64,000 bases of DNA, taken from the NCBI GenBank assembly GCA_012932865.1, contig SAXG01000125.1, positions 1 to 64,000 on the forward strand, written 5' to 3'. Source of the stretch: Amylostereum areolatum. Its lineage: Eukaryota; Basidiomycota; Agaricomycetes; Russulales; Stereaceae. This document shows positions 22,391-33,561 of this stretch, in pieces. The notes below the pieces were generated by a model. It was not told the origin of the DNA, ran no database searches, and saw nothing but the letters and a program-made list of their open reading frames with translations. The position numbers were made by a program, and so were the translations under genes. Position 1 is the stretch's first letter, and the number at the start of each line of letters is the position of its first letter.

Positions 22391-23427
22391 CTGCGACGGA
22401 TTACGGGCTGGAGATACGATGCGACGACGATGCGATGCGACGAGGAATGGGAGGAACGAGCTAGTCTCCGTGGCTGACCTTACCAGAAGACAGTCGTTCT
22501 GGTTGTAAGGAACGAGCTAGGTTTCTCCTCTGCCGCAGTCCCACTGAGTCGGACATGTTCACCTTCGGATATGAGGGCCGTTTTCACGAAATAATATTTC
22601 GTGCAGTCGTCACTTGCAAGATCACATAAAAAGAAGCATTTTTACTTGTCACTCGCCAGTTGCCAGTCTGCACTTTACACTCGTGCCTGACTCGTGCCGG
22701 CGGCTGCGTCCGCTCGGAAGACCTCCGGACAATCACGCCGCGACTCCGAGATCATGTGACCACGACGCGTCTGACGCGTCTCAGTCGAATATACGCTCAC
22801 TCAGAGCAATAGCAAGCTGATCTACGCCCGTGTCTCGTGCATGGGTATATTTCTCCTTATTCTACACGAAAAAAACGTTGTAATGCACGGAAAACCCCCC
22901 GATTTTGCGATGTTAGGCTCCTTTTTGGCTATATGTGTAGCTTTTGAGATGTGTTGGGAGTGATTTGGGCATTGCATGCAAGCAAATCATAAAATATGGT
23001 ATATTAGAACATTTATGAATAAGATTGTACGAGTTTTGTGCCACTGATCATCCTGAGAGGACCGTATAACTTGACTTTTATCAGAAGCGGACTTAGCGGA
23101 GACGTATAAGGAAGGCCACGTGATCCCGGGAGTCGGGCATCGGCTAGTTCCGAGGCTGCGCCGCTGCTGCGGAAAGTGGAGTGTGAGGTGCGGCGACTGG
23201 AAAGTGACAACGGAATATACGTAATAGAAGTGCAACCTACCAAGTGATATCTGATGAGCGGGAATATTTAGCGATAAATAATGTCATATTCGGACCGTGT
23301 CCGCTCTTTCAGTTTCTACCAGACTGTTCTCCTTCAAAGACCCCGTACGCACCCTTCCTAGAAGGTAAATACTGAATCCCCTGCGACGAATTACGGGCTG
23401 GAGAAACCTAGCTCGTTCCTCGCAAGG
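22391..23427. repeat. Interleaved direct and inverted repeats (old insertion scar or foldback)
   Basis: A 27-bp segment at 22391-22417 (starts CTGCGACGGATTACGGG) recurs as a direct repeat at 23381-23407 with two mismatches. A perfect 21-bp inverted repeat pairs 22508-22528 (AGGAACGAGCTAGG...) with 23400-23420. A third partial copy of the same motif is at 22452-22469. The composite at 23381-23427 contains both halves, so it may be the source. No target-site duplication was found around 22508-23420, and no coding sequence lies inside. Confidence 0.6.
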
Positions 23428-23459
23428 TAAGTAACCTCCTTCACTGTTCACGGCATTTC

Positions 23460-23916
23460 TGTCAGCAACGACTAGTACGACAGCACCAAGTTACGACAAA
23501 GCTGACAGAGGAAGAGGACGACAGAGGGGAGCCAATCAGACACGGCGACAGACAAGGGAAAGCAAGTAAAGTCGGTAGAATTGACTAGCTCGAGATAAGG
23601 AATATGTACAGCGAGAGCGAGCCTTATATACACAAGAGGAGAGAGACTTAGGTAAGCAACTAATACACGGCGATCAGTAAGCAGACCAAGTATAAGTAAG
23701 CAGTCGTATGTAAAAGAGCACAGCATGAGTCAGTATCGTACAGCATGAGTCAAGAGAAAGGAGTCAGACCCGGACCGAGATGAGTCACGTGGGTCCGGGC
23801 GGGATATAGATGAGCCGGGTCCGGGCCAAGGTGGAGCCGGACCGGTGATAAGTCGATAAGTCCTAAAGCATGTAACCGATGTAAAGTAAAAAGAAAATTA
23901 TAGACCGTTCATGACA
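23460..23916 (-). repeat. 3' LTR of the chromovirus
   Basis: 457 bp, with perfect 5-bp terminal inverted repeats TGTCA/TGACA. It differs from the other LTR at six positions. At all six this copy has A or T where the other has G or C. Confidence 0.95.
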
Positions 23917-26900
23917 TCACCCCTTCCTTAGATTCGACGTCCTCGTCGTAATCAGATCCAGTTTCTTCCTCCGACAGGAGTTTCCAACGATTAAGGCGTG
24001 CAGGTTTCGGGGCACCCGGATGTTCACGGTGGAAGTCGTCAATGCGTTTCTTGGCATTCTGGAGATTGGTGAGAGGCTCCCAAGTATTGTCATTGTCTGG
24101 GTAGCCTTTCCATTTGACGAGGTACTTGAAGCCGCGACCAACCTTCTTGGAGTCTATAATCTTTTCGACCTCATAGACTTCCTCTCCTTGGACTAACTCT
24201 GGCGGTGGAGGTGTAGGTGCTTTCTGATTGTCAAAGGCGGGACCGTTGTGTGGAGATAGGAGGGACTCGTTGAAGACCGGATGTTTTCGTGACCAGGATG
24301 TAGGGAGGCGAAGCTTGTAAGCCGATGCTCCGACTTTTTCCAGGATTTCGAAAGGACCAAAGCGCTTGTCATCTAGCTTTTGCATAGGACGTGCCGTTTT
24401 GATTACGGTTTGGCCATCTCTGGTCTTGGCTTCCAGCCAGACGAAGTCGCCAATTTTGTAATCTATTGGTTTGTCCTTCTTGCGATCGTAAAAGCGCTTT
24501 TGATCGTCCTGTGCTGCCTTTAGCGCAGAGCGGGCTTCCTCATAGATGTCTCGCATGCGTTGTGCAAACTCGTTCGCCGATGGGTTGTCTGTCTCACGTC
24601 GAGGGTTTGTCCCCAGGTAGAGTTCCCGACCATAGTTGGCAAAGTTGGGAGACATCCCAATCGAACTATGGACCATGTTGTTGAGTGCAGTCATGGCAAG
24701 TGGGAGGTAACGTGTCCAATTGTCCTGTCGTTGATTGACGAAGATGCGAAGGTAGTTTTCCATGGTCATGTTGGAGCGTTCGGTCTGTCCGTCCGTCTGA
24801 GGGTGATACGCCGTGGACGGGTTCCCTTCAATGCCTAACAGTTGGAACAATGCTGTGGTGAATTTGGAGACAAACACGCTGCCACGGTCGCTGACGATCT
24901 TTCTAGGAATTCCATGATGGGGGACCACCTCGCGTAGGTACTCGAAGGCGAGTTCGTCCTCTGTTAGGTCTTTGGTCGTGGCCCAGAATACAACCTGCTT
25001 GGTACCCATGCAGTTCACATTGCAGATGGCGTCTTTTCCATCCGAGACTGGGAGCGGCATGACAAAGTCGATGGATACATGCTCCCAAGGCGCTTGTGGC
25101 GGGTCATGTGGGTGGAGTGGAGCGGCAATGCGATCATGTCTAATCTTGGTACGTTGGCAGGTCTCACATCCTTCAACATATTTCCGGACATCGTCTCTAA
25201 TGGCAGGCCACCAGTAGTTGCGCGTGATGAGCTCATGGGTCTTGTATCGTCCTGGGTGACCGACAAGCGGGCCGTCATGATGAGCTTGGATGATGTCTGC
25301 ACGGAGTCCTTTGTCTCTTGGGACATAGAGTCTGTGTTGCCAGGTGATCGTTCCATCTGCGTGTTCCAGCCATCCCTTCACTTTGAGTGCTAAGGCGCGT
25401 TCTACTGCATGGTCTCGGAGTAAGGTAGCCTCCTGAATCCGCTCAATGAAGATATTGTCAGGTCCATTGGTTATAATTCCTGCATGGTTGAGGGCGCGAA
25501 AGAGTTCTGGTTTCAGGAGGACAATGTTTTCATTGTCTTTCTCCCCCTTCTCAAGGCCCGCTAGTCGGGAAATAGCATCGGGTTTACCCATTGTTTTGCC
25601 AGGCTTGTGGAGTAGCGTACAATGATACTCTTGTAGCTCCGTTAACCATCGTGCTTGTCTCCGATTTAGCTTCTGTGCCTTGCGGAAGTACGTGAGATTG
25701 CGATGATCCGACCAGATTTCAAACTCCTGTCGTGCCCCCATGAGGTATTGTCTCCATTCCTCTAGCGCCGTCATGATAGCCAGTAATTCCTTGTCATAAA
25801 TCTCATAGTTCCTCTCAGCTTCGCTGAGGGACTTTGAGAGGAAGGCGACCGGGTGCCATTTGCCATTGTCCTGTTGTTGCGAAAGTACCGCGCCCGTGGC
25901 ATAGTCAGAGGAGTCCGCCTCGACACGGAACTGTCCATCGTCTGTAGGGATTGCTAGAACTGGCTGCGATGTTATACGTCGCTTGAGTTCCTCAAAAGCC
26001 TCCTGCTGTGGGGTGTCCCAGACCCATTCCGTCTTCCCAGTGAGTCTAGTCATTGGGTGAGCAATGCCACTGAAGTCCTTGATAAAGCGACGGTAGAAGT
26101 TGCAAAAGCCCAAAAATGATTGAAGTTGTTTCTTCGTTTTGGGGGCTGGCCAATTGGTGATTGCCGCGACCTTTGCTGGATCCATGCGAACCCTTCCTCC
26201 GCCGACAATCATGCCCAGGTATTCGATTTCTGCCTTCTCAAACTCGCACTTTTCTGGCTTCAGATAGAGTTTGCTTTCTCGCAGGATCCGAAGGACCTCC
26301 TTGACTATCCGACGATGTTCTTCTAGCGTATGTGTGAAGATGAGGATGTCGTCCAAATAGACGACCACGACTCCTTGATGGATCAAGTCTTTGAACAGGT
26401 CATTCATCATGGCTTGGAACGTAGACAGGGGAGTTGGTGAGTCCAAAGAACATGACCGTAGGCTCGTAGAGACCTTTGTTCGTGCGGAATGCAGCTTTCC
26501 ACTCGTCCCCTTCTTTAATCCGAACATTGTTGTACCCCCATCGGACATCGAGCTTGGTAAAGTGCCGTGCTCCTTTAAGTTTGTCAACCAACTCTTGGAT
26601 GAGCGGGAGCGGGTAACGGTTCTTTATTGTCATCTCATTGAGCTTTCGATAGTCCTGCACAGGACGTAGCGAGCCAGTCTTTTTTCTTGATGAAGAAGAA
26701 TGGGGAGGCCATGGGTGATTTGGACGGTTGGATCCGGCCAGATCTCAGGTTCTCCTCCAGAAAAGGCATCCAGTTGCGTCTGCTCGTCCAATGTGAGGGG
26801 GTAAACTTTGCAATCGACCGGTTTGAAGTTAGGAGTGAGCTCAATGGCGTGGTCCCATGGGCGTCGCTCAGGGAGCTTGTCGAAGTCGTCTTTGTCAAAG

Positions 26901-27043
26901 ATGTCCTTGAATTCGTGGTACGCCGTTGGGACTCGCTCAGAGAAGGTCTGTTCCTTTTTCTTAGCGTGCTCTTCAATTGCAATGTCCGATGCATGGGTCC
27001 GGATGTGGTATGTCGCTTTGTAGCCATCCCAGTCGAAAGGCAA
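23909..27043 (-). pseudogene. Pol: reverse transcriptase, RNase H, integrase, chromodomain (frameshifted in RT)
   Basis: The main open frame (about 26430-23909) starts inside RT with [16 protein letters not shown] and the catalytic YLDD box. It continues through RNase H (VEADSSDYATGAVLSQ), the H2C2 integrase zinc finger (HPGRYKTHELITRNYWW...CETCQRTK) and the integrase core (catalytic Asp in VSDRGSVF, Glu in PQTDGQTERSN). It ends in a chromodomain (VEKIIDSKKVGRGFKYLVKWKGY), the mark of chromoviruses that targets integration to modified histones. The stop lies 8 nt inside the LTR. Upstream RT sequence sits in other frames: [22 protein letters not shown] up to about 26660, and [20 protein letters not shown] up to about 27000. 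That requires breaks near 26430, 26680 and 26755. The copy is non-functional without trans help. Confidence 0.93.
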
Positions 27044-27205
27044 ACAGCTGCTCAGTCCTTTTCCATGTGGACTGGCTCTTCCTCCTCCTCTTCATCCTCA
27101 TCGATATTGAGGAGGGGAGGGGGACGAGAGCAGCTGATAGGGCATCGGTCGAATTCAATTGACCCGGATGTCCAGTCGATGTGAGGGTTGTGCTTCTTTA
27201 GCCAC

Positions 27206-28090
27206 TCAGTGTCCAATGAAAAGGTCCGTATCTCCTAGATTGGAGACCGCCAGGTCAATGTTTTCTTCATGGTCTTGAATATTTAGGCGAAGTGTGACAT
27301 ATTCCGTAATGGGACCTCCTGTGTTGAGAGTGCCGTCTGCATTTCGTACTGGGATTGGGCGAGCAGTCCGTCGCGTGGGGATGTGATTTTCCTGCACAAA
27401 CTTCGTGTTGATACACGAGCCAGTGCAACCACTGTCCAGGAGTGCGAGAGCTTTGACAATGCGTTTGGAATCTACCACCAGTTGTGTGGGAATGACCGTT
27501 TGTTCCTTGGCGCTGGCGGAGCGTATGAACTGCATAGGAGTGGCGAGCTCTAGTAGAGCTTGACATGCTAACTCGTCTCCCATGCCAGTTATTTCCTTGA
27601 TGGCTTCATAAGTAGCCTCGTCACGGCGTCGGTGGTGTGTCCAGATGCGAAGGATTGCAATCGCACTTTCGGGTTTGTCTTCCCTTAAGCGACGAAGCAT
27701 CCATTGAGCCGTTCCAGGTGCCATATAACATGATTTGGGCGCCGTGCCCCTTCCATCGCACGGCGTTGTCCCTGACTTCACAGGGTCCATATCCAAAACC
27801 GAGTCCGTATCCAAAGCCGTATCCAAAACTGAAGCCGAAACCGAAGCCATATCCAAAGCCGAAGGCTCACAAATCGAGGCCTGAGTATCTAAAATAACAA
27901 CGGGACGCGTGCCCGTACCGATAGAGTCCGTAAGAGAAGTCATAATGGGGATATCCCCCGTAGTAGTACAGTCCGAATCAACAATGTGCATATGTAAACG
28001 AGAACCAGGCCACCGAGGCGCCACAAAACCAGACGAGCGAGAGACAGAAACTTGGGCTTCAGATGCCGTGTACATCGTCAGCCCCCTCAA
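27206..28090 (-). pseudogene. Retroelement aspartic protease region
   Basis: Open frame of 294 codons. The catalytic motif ALLDSGCTGSCINTKFV (DSG triad) sits at about residue 215, followed by a flap-like region and LGDTDLFIGH. It ends at a TGA, but the family sequence resumes one base later (WLKKHNPHIDWTSGSIEF), so a one-base frame break at about 27217 separates it from Pol. Another break lies near 27050. The protease would process Gag-Pol in the intact element. The N-terminal part has a VLDTALDTDSVLDMD-type repeat of no known function. Confidence 0.85.
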
Positions 28091-29660
28091 AAACCCTCCT
28101 TCTTCTCCTCCACCTTCGGCTGAGCTTGAAGCGCGTCCATCACGCTTTTCCGATCTTCGGCCGACAGGCTCCTAGCCCAGGCGGTGGGCGTCTCGAACGT
28201 CTGTGCTCGAGCCTCCCGCTTTGGTGGTTCCGTGTACCGGTCCCTCCCCCACATGTCTCGGATGTTCTTCACGTCCACCCTGCAGTCCCGCACCTGGTGG
28301 CCATTCTGTCCGCAGCGGAAGCATCGCCCCTTGATGTCGACACGGTTGACGTCCATTGGCTGGCCTTTGCCACCGTGCACCGTGCCGGTTCCATCACGGC
28401 GCCATGGGACCTGCCCCCCTTGTTGCCCATTGGACGATCCTTGTCCTTTGGGTTTTTGGTTCTGCACGGGTCCACTGCGCTGGGTCTTAAGGTCCTCCTG
28501 CTCCTGTCGCAGACCGTCGATCAGGATGATGCGCTCTTTGAGGTCCTCATATTTCTGAGGAACGTGACCGCTGTCGTAGATGGAGTCGATGGTCCGATAG
28601 TAGACGTTGTGTTTGAGCAGCTGCATGAGGTGGATAGGGTCCTGCGCCGTGGAGTATCCTGCCTTCCTTGCGAGTTGCTCGAACTTGGCAAAGTATTCAT
28701 GGGCAGTGGTACCCTTCGTCTGTTTGAACCCGTCCAGTTCGACTGCGGCACGGTGCTGCTCATTGACGTCGGTGAAGGCCCCTTTGAGTGCTTTGTGGAA
28801 GTCCACCCAGGCGACCATGGCTCCATTGGCCAAGTGTGCATCCTCGTACTCGGCCTTCCAGGTGCGTGCTGCCTCCCCCGTCATGTAGGTGAGAATGAAG
28901 AGGACTTTGTCCTTGTCCGTCACGAGGTCATCCTCAGCGGCTCGCATGTATTCCTCGCACGACCGCATCCAGTCATTGAAGTCCTCTCGTTTCCCAGAGA
29001 AGCCTTCAGGAGTTTTCGCGTGGACTTTCTTTCGGGGGGGTCTGGCGGCGGCGGCGGCTGGGGCACTAACAGTGACCGCAGGGGGGTTGACGGTGATGGG
29101 GGGGGGCCGTGACGTTGACGGTGGGGGGGTGGCAGGTTGAGGGCAGCAACAAGCACGGCAGGGATGGCTACCCATTGGCCATTTACTTCCATGAGCCAGG
29201 CATCGTTGGTGCCGTTATTCATGTGTTGGATGGGAGAGCCAGTTTGGCCGATGACAATGTTCCATGTTCCACCGATTTCGGTGCAGTTGGCAAGTTCGGC
29301 GGGGAGAGGGGGTTGGGGGTCGGTGCGGATCCACTGGGCAGCCATGATTGGTTCGTCGAGGTCGGAGAAGTCTTCGTCGGTGACAGGCGGTAGGGCAGAG
29401 GCGGCGATGAGGTTGAAGTCGGCTTCAGTGAGGTCGTCTTGGCTTTCGTTGGCAAAGTACCAACTGATGCCACTTGTTTGGGTTGCTACAAAGGCGACTT
29501 CGACAGTGGTGTCTCCGAGTTGGACAAAGAAGTCGTTTCCTTGTTCAGTGAAGCCTAGAGGGAGGGGATATATGTAGCAGTTTTCGTCTTCAACGTCGGT
29601 GTCGGAGTCAGAACTGGAGTCGGAGCCGTTGAGTCCGAACGAGGGAATTGTTTATAAGTG
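28087..29660 (-). pseudogene. Gag with CCHC zinc knuckle (frameshifted)
   Basis: The C-terminal frame (29175-28087) has the retrotransposon Gag capsid region (EDFNDWMRSCEEYMRAAEDD, MTGEAARTWKAEYE, FDVNEQHRAAVE-like helices, YFAKFEQLARKAGY). It ends with one CCHC knuckle, CFRCGQNGHQVRDC. The N-terminal part is in another frame (29345 back to about 29650: FVQLGDTTVEVAFVATQTSG, then MAAQWIRTDPQPPLPAEL) and joins it through a G/C homopolymer near 29105-29125, so at least one indel is present. The stop overlaps the start of the protease frame by a few bases. Gag would form the particle and bind RNA in an intact copy. Confidence 0.85.
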
Positions 29661-30160
29661 GGTGAGGTCGATGACCTCTGGCTGGGTGAGGTCGATGACC
29701 TCTGGCTCTGGTGTGGGGCTGGGGGTGTTGCCTGGTGTAAGGAGGCGGTGGGTGTGTCGAGTGTCCACTGGTATTTTCTCGTTGGGCGCGTAGAAGGATT
29801 TTGGGGGGTTGCTCGAGTTTGTAGCGGTAGGTGACGTATGGGCAGGAGTAGACGTAGAGGTTTCCGTTTCCTTGTTCGCTTATTTTGAGGCGATAGAAGT
29901 GGATGTCTATGATGGAGTCTTCAAGTTCTTCTACGCCGAGGGCGACCTTCCAATTGTGCCAGGCCCAAGGGTCTTTAGATTCGTTGATGAGGGAGATGAT
30001 AGCGTCGTGGCTGATGGGGATGAATTCTTGTACTTGCGAGCGTCAATCTTCCATGCACGAGCCCCCAGTCGAAATGGTTACTCTGTGTGGCAAGGGAAGA
30101 TTTTGTCGAGGGAAGGTGGTTCTGTTATGAGATCGCAAGACGGTCTGCCTCAGTCTTCTC
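29640..30160 (-). pseudogene. Leader ORF upstream of gag, with VIDLT repeats
   Basis: Coherent minus-strand coding lies upstream of gag. About 30046-29790 reads EFIPISHDAIISLINESKDP, then WAWHNWKVALGVEELEDSII and YRLKISEQGNGNLYVYSCPY. After a break in a C6A4 run it continues in another frame (SFYAPNEKIPVDTRHTHRLL) to PEPEVIDLTQPEVIDLTHL and a TAA at about 29653. A TGA lies just upstream of SQVQEF. The VIDLT pair is encoded by an exact 24-bp tandem duplication (29660-29683 and 29684-29707). I do not recognise the domain; it is probably an N-terminal extension of Gag. It carries breaks like the rest of the element. Confidence 0.5.
29660..29707 (-). repeat. 24-bp tandem duplication encoding two VIDLT motifs
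   Basis: Two exact adjacent copies (29660-29683 and 29684-29707). On the minus strand each encodes PEVIDLTQ-like sequence. Confidence 0.9.
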
Positions 30161-30525
30161 GACCTGTTGGCTGTCTCTTCGTCTAGGGGACACGAGCCCA
30201 AAGACTTCCTAAACCGCTTTCCTTTCGCCGCTTTTACTCGTTTCCTACACCAAAGGTGCACCTTCTACTGTCACCTCTGAGCTTTCAACTCCTGGTATTG
30301 GAGAGTCTCGAGTAGGTGTAACGTTTCGAGGAAACGTCAAGCCGGCACCGGTATACGTGCGCACGACCACAATGTCAGGGTAACGAGTCGCGTACTCTGG
30401 GGGCAACGGTCTAGGGCGGCACGGGGGAAGAACAAGGTCAGTACCAGACGGGTACTACTACTACTACGCTACAGTACGTAGGGACGGTCGTAGGGTGGTG
30501 CAAGAGTAAACAGATCTCGAGCTTA

Positions 30526-30982
30526 TGTCAGCAACGACTAGTGCGACAGCACCAAGTTACGACAAAGCTGACAGAGGAAGAGGACGACAGAGGGGAGCCG
30601 ATCAGACACGGCGACAGACGAGGGAAAGCAAGCAAAGTCGGTAGAATTGACTAGCTCGAGATAAGGAATATGTACAGCGAGAGCGAGCCTTATATACACA
30701 AGAGGAGAGAGACTTAGGTAAGCAACCAATACACGGCGATCAGTAAGCAGACCAAGTATAAGTAAGCAGTCGTATGTAAAAGAGCACAGCATGAGTCAGT
30801 ATCGTACAGCATGAGTCAAGAGAAAGGAGTCAGACCCGGACCGAGATGAGTCACGTGGGTCCGGGCGGGATATAGATGAGCCGGGTCCGGGCCAAGGTGG
30901 AGCCGGACCGGTGATAAGTCGATAAGTCCTAAAGCGTGTAACCGATGTAAAGTAAAAAGAAAATTATAGACCGTTCATGACA
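30526..30982 (-). repeat. 5' LTR of the chromovirus
   Basis: 457 bp, 98.7 percent identical to the left LTR by eye (six differences, no gaps). Its outer edge at 30982 is followed with no gap by the hAT inverted-repeat arm starting at 30983. Confidence 0.95.
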
Positions 30983-33559
30983 TATCCGCACATCATGTTA
31001 AATGAGCCGCGTCGACGTGGTGTCTCGCCGTGGATCGCTTAGCATTTACGTACTATAGGACTTGGACAATAGAACAAATATCTTTATATCAATAGCTTGT
31101 CTCAGCCGCGGTCCCAGCCGCAAAACTCTTGTCCGTGTCACCTCGCCTCATATGCCTCCACCATCCTCACTCTGGCGACATTTTGAACCTCTGAAGGACG
31201 GTCAGGACATTTATTACAAGGGTGATAGGACCCACAAGAAGGCTTGGTGTATGCGGTGTGTTGCAGCATACATCCGAAAGCGACGCGCGGAGGAGGCGTA
31301 TGAGCTTGTCGGGTTTGTTGGTCCCACAAGTCCTCCCAAGTCAGATACGGAGCTAAAACAGGATGGTGAGTACCGAAATAACTTGATTGTGTGCTTTTCA
31401 CTCAAAGGGGTCCACACAGCACTTGAAAATGTTCCGTGTATCAAGGGTGAGGCTGGGCCGATGCTTCATCACCTCAAGGAATGCAAGAACATCTCTCCTG
31501 AAGCCCGTGAAGTCGCTCTAAATGAGTACGCTGTGTACCACGAGAAGAACCGGAGACACACCGCCTTGGATCACCAACCTTCTACGCCATCTCTTTCTGC
31601 CAATCCCAGCATCGATTCCCTCCTCTCCGAGTCATCCGAGTCCAATGTACGGAAATGCGCCCGAACCACAAAATGGGACGCTACGCTTCAAGAAGAGTTC
31701 GGCCAGGACACCTGCAAGATGTTTGCCTCTTGCGGGTTTCCATGGCATGCGGCGCACAATCCGACAATTCAGTGGTGGACAAACAAATGGGTCCATGAAG
31801 ACGCAAAAATGCCAGACCGGAGGGTGCTTGCGGGGCGTATCCTGGATCAGCAGGTCGAGGAGGTTATCGAGAGGACGACAAAGAAAGTGGAGGGGAAGTT
31901 GGCGACAGGACAGAGTGACGGTTGGAAAAACATCGCGAAGAAGCCGCTTGTTACGACAATGTTCACCGTGGATCGCGAGGTGTGTTCAACTTGCCATCAA
32001 TGAATCCAGAGCTATAGAGAGAATTGACTTGTGTTTAGCCATATCTCCTTGGCACTCACAATGTGTCAGGTCAGCCAAAGACAGGAGAACAGCTTCTATC
32101 AATTGTTACCGAGGAACTCAAAGTTATGAAGGACAAGTTCAAAGTGATCACGGTTGCCTGGATTACGGACGACGGACCAGACGGGAAGAAGATGCGCCGG
32201 CGCCTTGTCGAGGATTTCCCTTGGCTAATCGCATTCTTCTGCTGGGCACACCAGATAAATCTGATTTCCTGCGATACAATCAAGTCCAAACCAGAGCTCC
32301 GAGCAGCTCTCACCAGGGCAAATGCTATCATCAAGTGGTTCAATGCGCACGACCTCGCGCACGCCCTTCTTCAACACGAACAAGAACAAACCTACGCCGG
32401 AAATTTCTGGGCGCTCATCCTTCCAATTCTGACCCGCTGGGCATCATACTACATGTCTTTGGATCGCCTCCTCCAGGTCAAGACAGCTCTTATCACCTGC
32501 GAGGCTCGAAATCATGACAAGCTTCTTCAATGTGTTGGCGCTCGTGATGTGGCGGCACAGGCAGAGGCCAATGCAGTTCTAGAGAGCGTGAGGGATTACA
32601 AGCTCTGGAGTGAGCTTGAAAGGTGTGTTGGTGCTCTTTTCTATGAAGGCTTCCCCAGGCTTACATTGACCCTTCTCAGCGCAAGGAATGTTCTCGAGCC
32701 TCTCGCCATTGCATCCAACATACTGCAGGCCTCGTACACAAGGATGGACCATGTCCTCCTTACTATCGGCAATCTCTTCCATATATACGAATTCACCGGT
32801 GGGCCTGGCCTGGATACAATCCTGCAACGTGCTGTTACGGACAGTCTCAAGAAGCGCTGGCGAAACTGCAAGGATAATCAAGATTTATTCATTCTCGCAG
32901 TCATCCTGAATCCGTGGATCCGCCTCGATCCCTTCAACCTCAACACCGTGAACCCAAATGGTGTCTGGAACATGGCACTCCGCGCTATCCACAAGTTCTA
33001 CGGCAAGAGGTATGATTTGAAGTTTGTGGAGGCCCTCGAAGATTACCTTAACCGACGGGGCTTGTACACCGACGAAGAGATGCACTTGGACGAGATCTCC
33101 TTGCTATCTGAGGTACGTTGTGCTTTGACTTTGTCGAAGATATCTTACGACTCTCATGTCAGGGCCAGGACATCGACGTCGCATGGGTCTGGAAACGGAT
33201 GTATAACGAACGCGCACCTGACGTTGGTGCCAACCTGCTTTCGGCGCTCGCAATTCGCTTGTTCAGCGTCATCGCTAACTCCGCGGGCTGCGAACGCCAG
33301 TTCTCGGATTTCGGTCGCGAGCACACCAAGATTCGTAACAAGCTCAATGAACAAACTGTTCACAAAACCGCGATGCTCCGAGCTGACATCAGAAGGCAGC
33401 AAATTGCGGAGGGCCGTACCACTGTGGAGCACCGGAAGCGGAAGCTAGGATGTGACACACTCAAATCGCAGGCCAGCGACACGACTCGGACACCCGACAC
33501 ACCCAGTGTCAACGCATTCGACAACAACAGTATCCTGGATCTCGACCCCGCGGCCGATT
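30983..33559 (+). repeat. Left arm of a 2,577-bp palindrome (truncated hAT copy)
   Basis: The reverse complement matches 34155-36731 over equal length with no difference noticed, and all translated frames are identical. Relative to the full element it lacks the outer 175 bp at the 5' end and almost all of the last 583 bp at the 3' end. Arms are separated by 595 bp (33560-34154). Confidence 0.95.
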
Positions 33560-33561
33560 AA
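31152..33561 (+). pseudogene. hAT transposase, 3'-truncated copy
   Basis: Same four-exon structure as the right copy (ATG 31152; introns after KQD, DRE and LLSE). It keeps the RNase H-like core with ITDDGPDGKKMRRRL and FFCWAHQINLI, and the dimerisation segment CERQFSDFGREHTKIRNKLN. The coding sequence stops right at the arm boundary: the codon after PAAD becomes TAA (33559-33561), created by the junction. About 100 C-terminal residues of the full copy are lost. A nearly complete transposase could still be made, but the copy lacks mobile ends. Confidence 0.85.

Larger units (their letters stand above)
23460..30982 (-). mobile_element. Ty3/gypsy LTR retrotransposon (chromovirus), degenerate
   Basis: The element is bounded by two 457-bp LTRs (23460-23916 and 30526-30982) with TGTCA...TGACA ends and is transcribed right to left. 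Order from the 5' side is leader/gag, aspartic protease, reverse transcriptase, RNase H, integrase and chromodomain, which is the Ty3/gypsy chromovirus order. The purine tract AAGGAAGGGGTGA lies directly upstream of the 3' (left) LTR. The gag, protease and RT frames carry several breaks, so this copy is not autonomous. The 5-bp flanks (ATTTC left, TATCC right) do not match, so no target-site duplication exists. The right LTR touches the hAT palindrome directly. Confidence 0.95.

Noticed and set aside
29809..30186. Plus-strand open frame in the retroelement leader
   Set aside because: Antisense of the minus-strand leader ORF, which has the better protein-like sequence.
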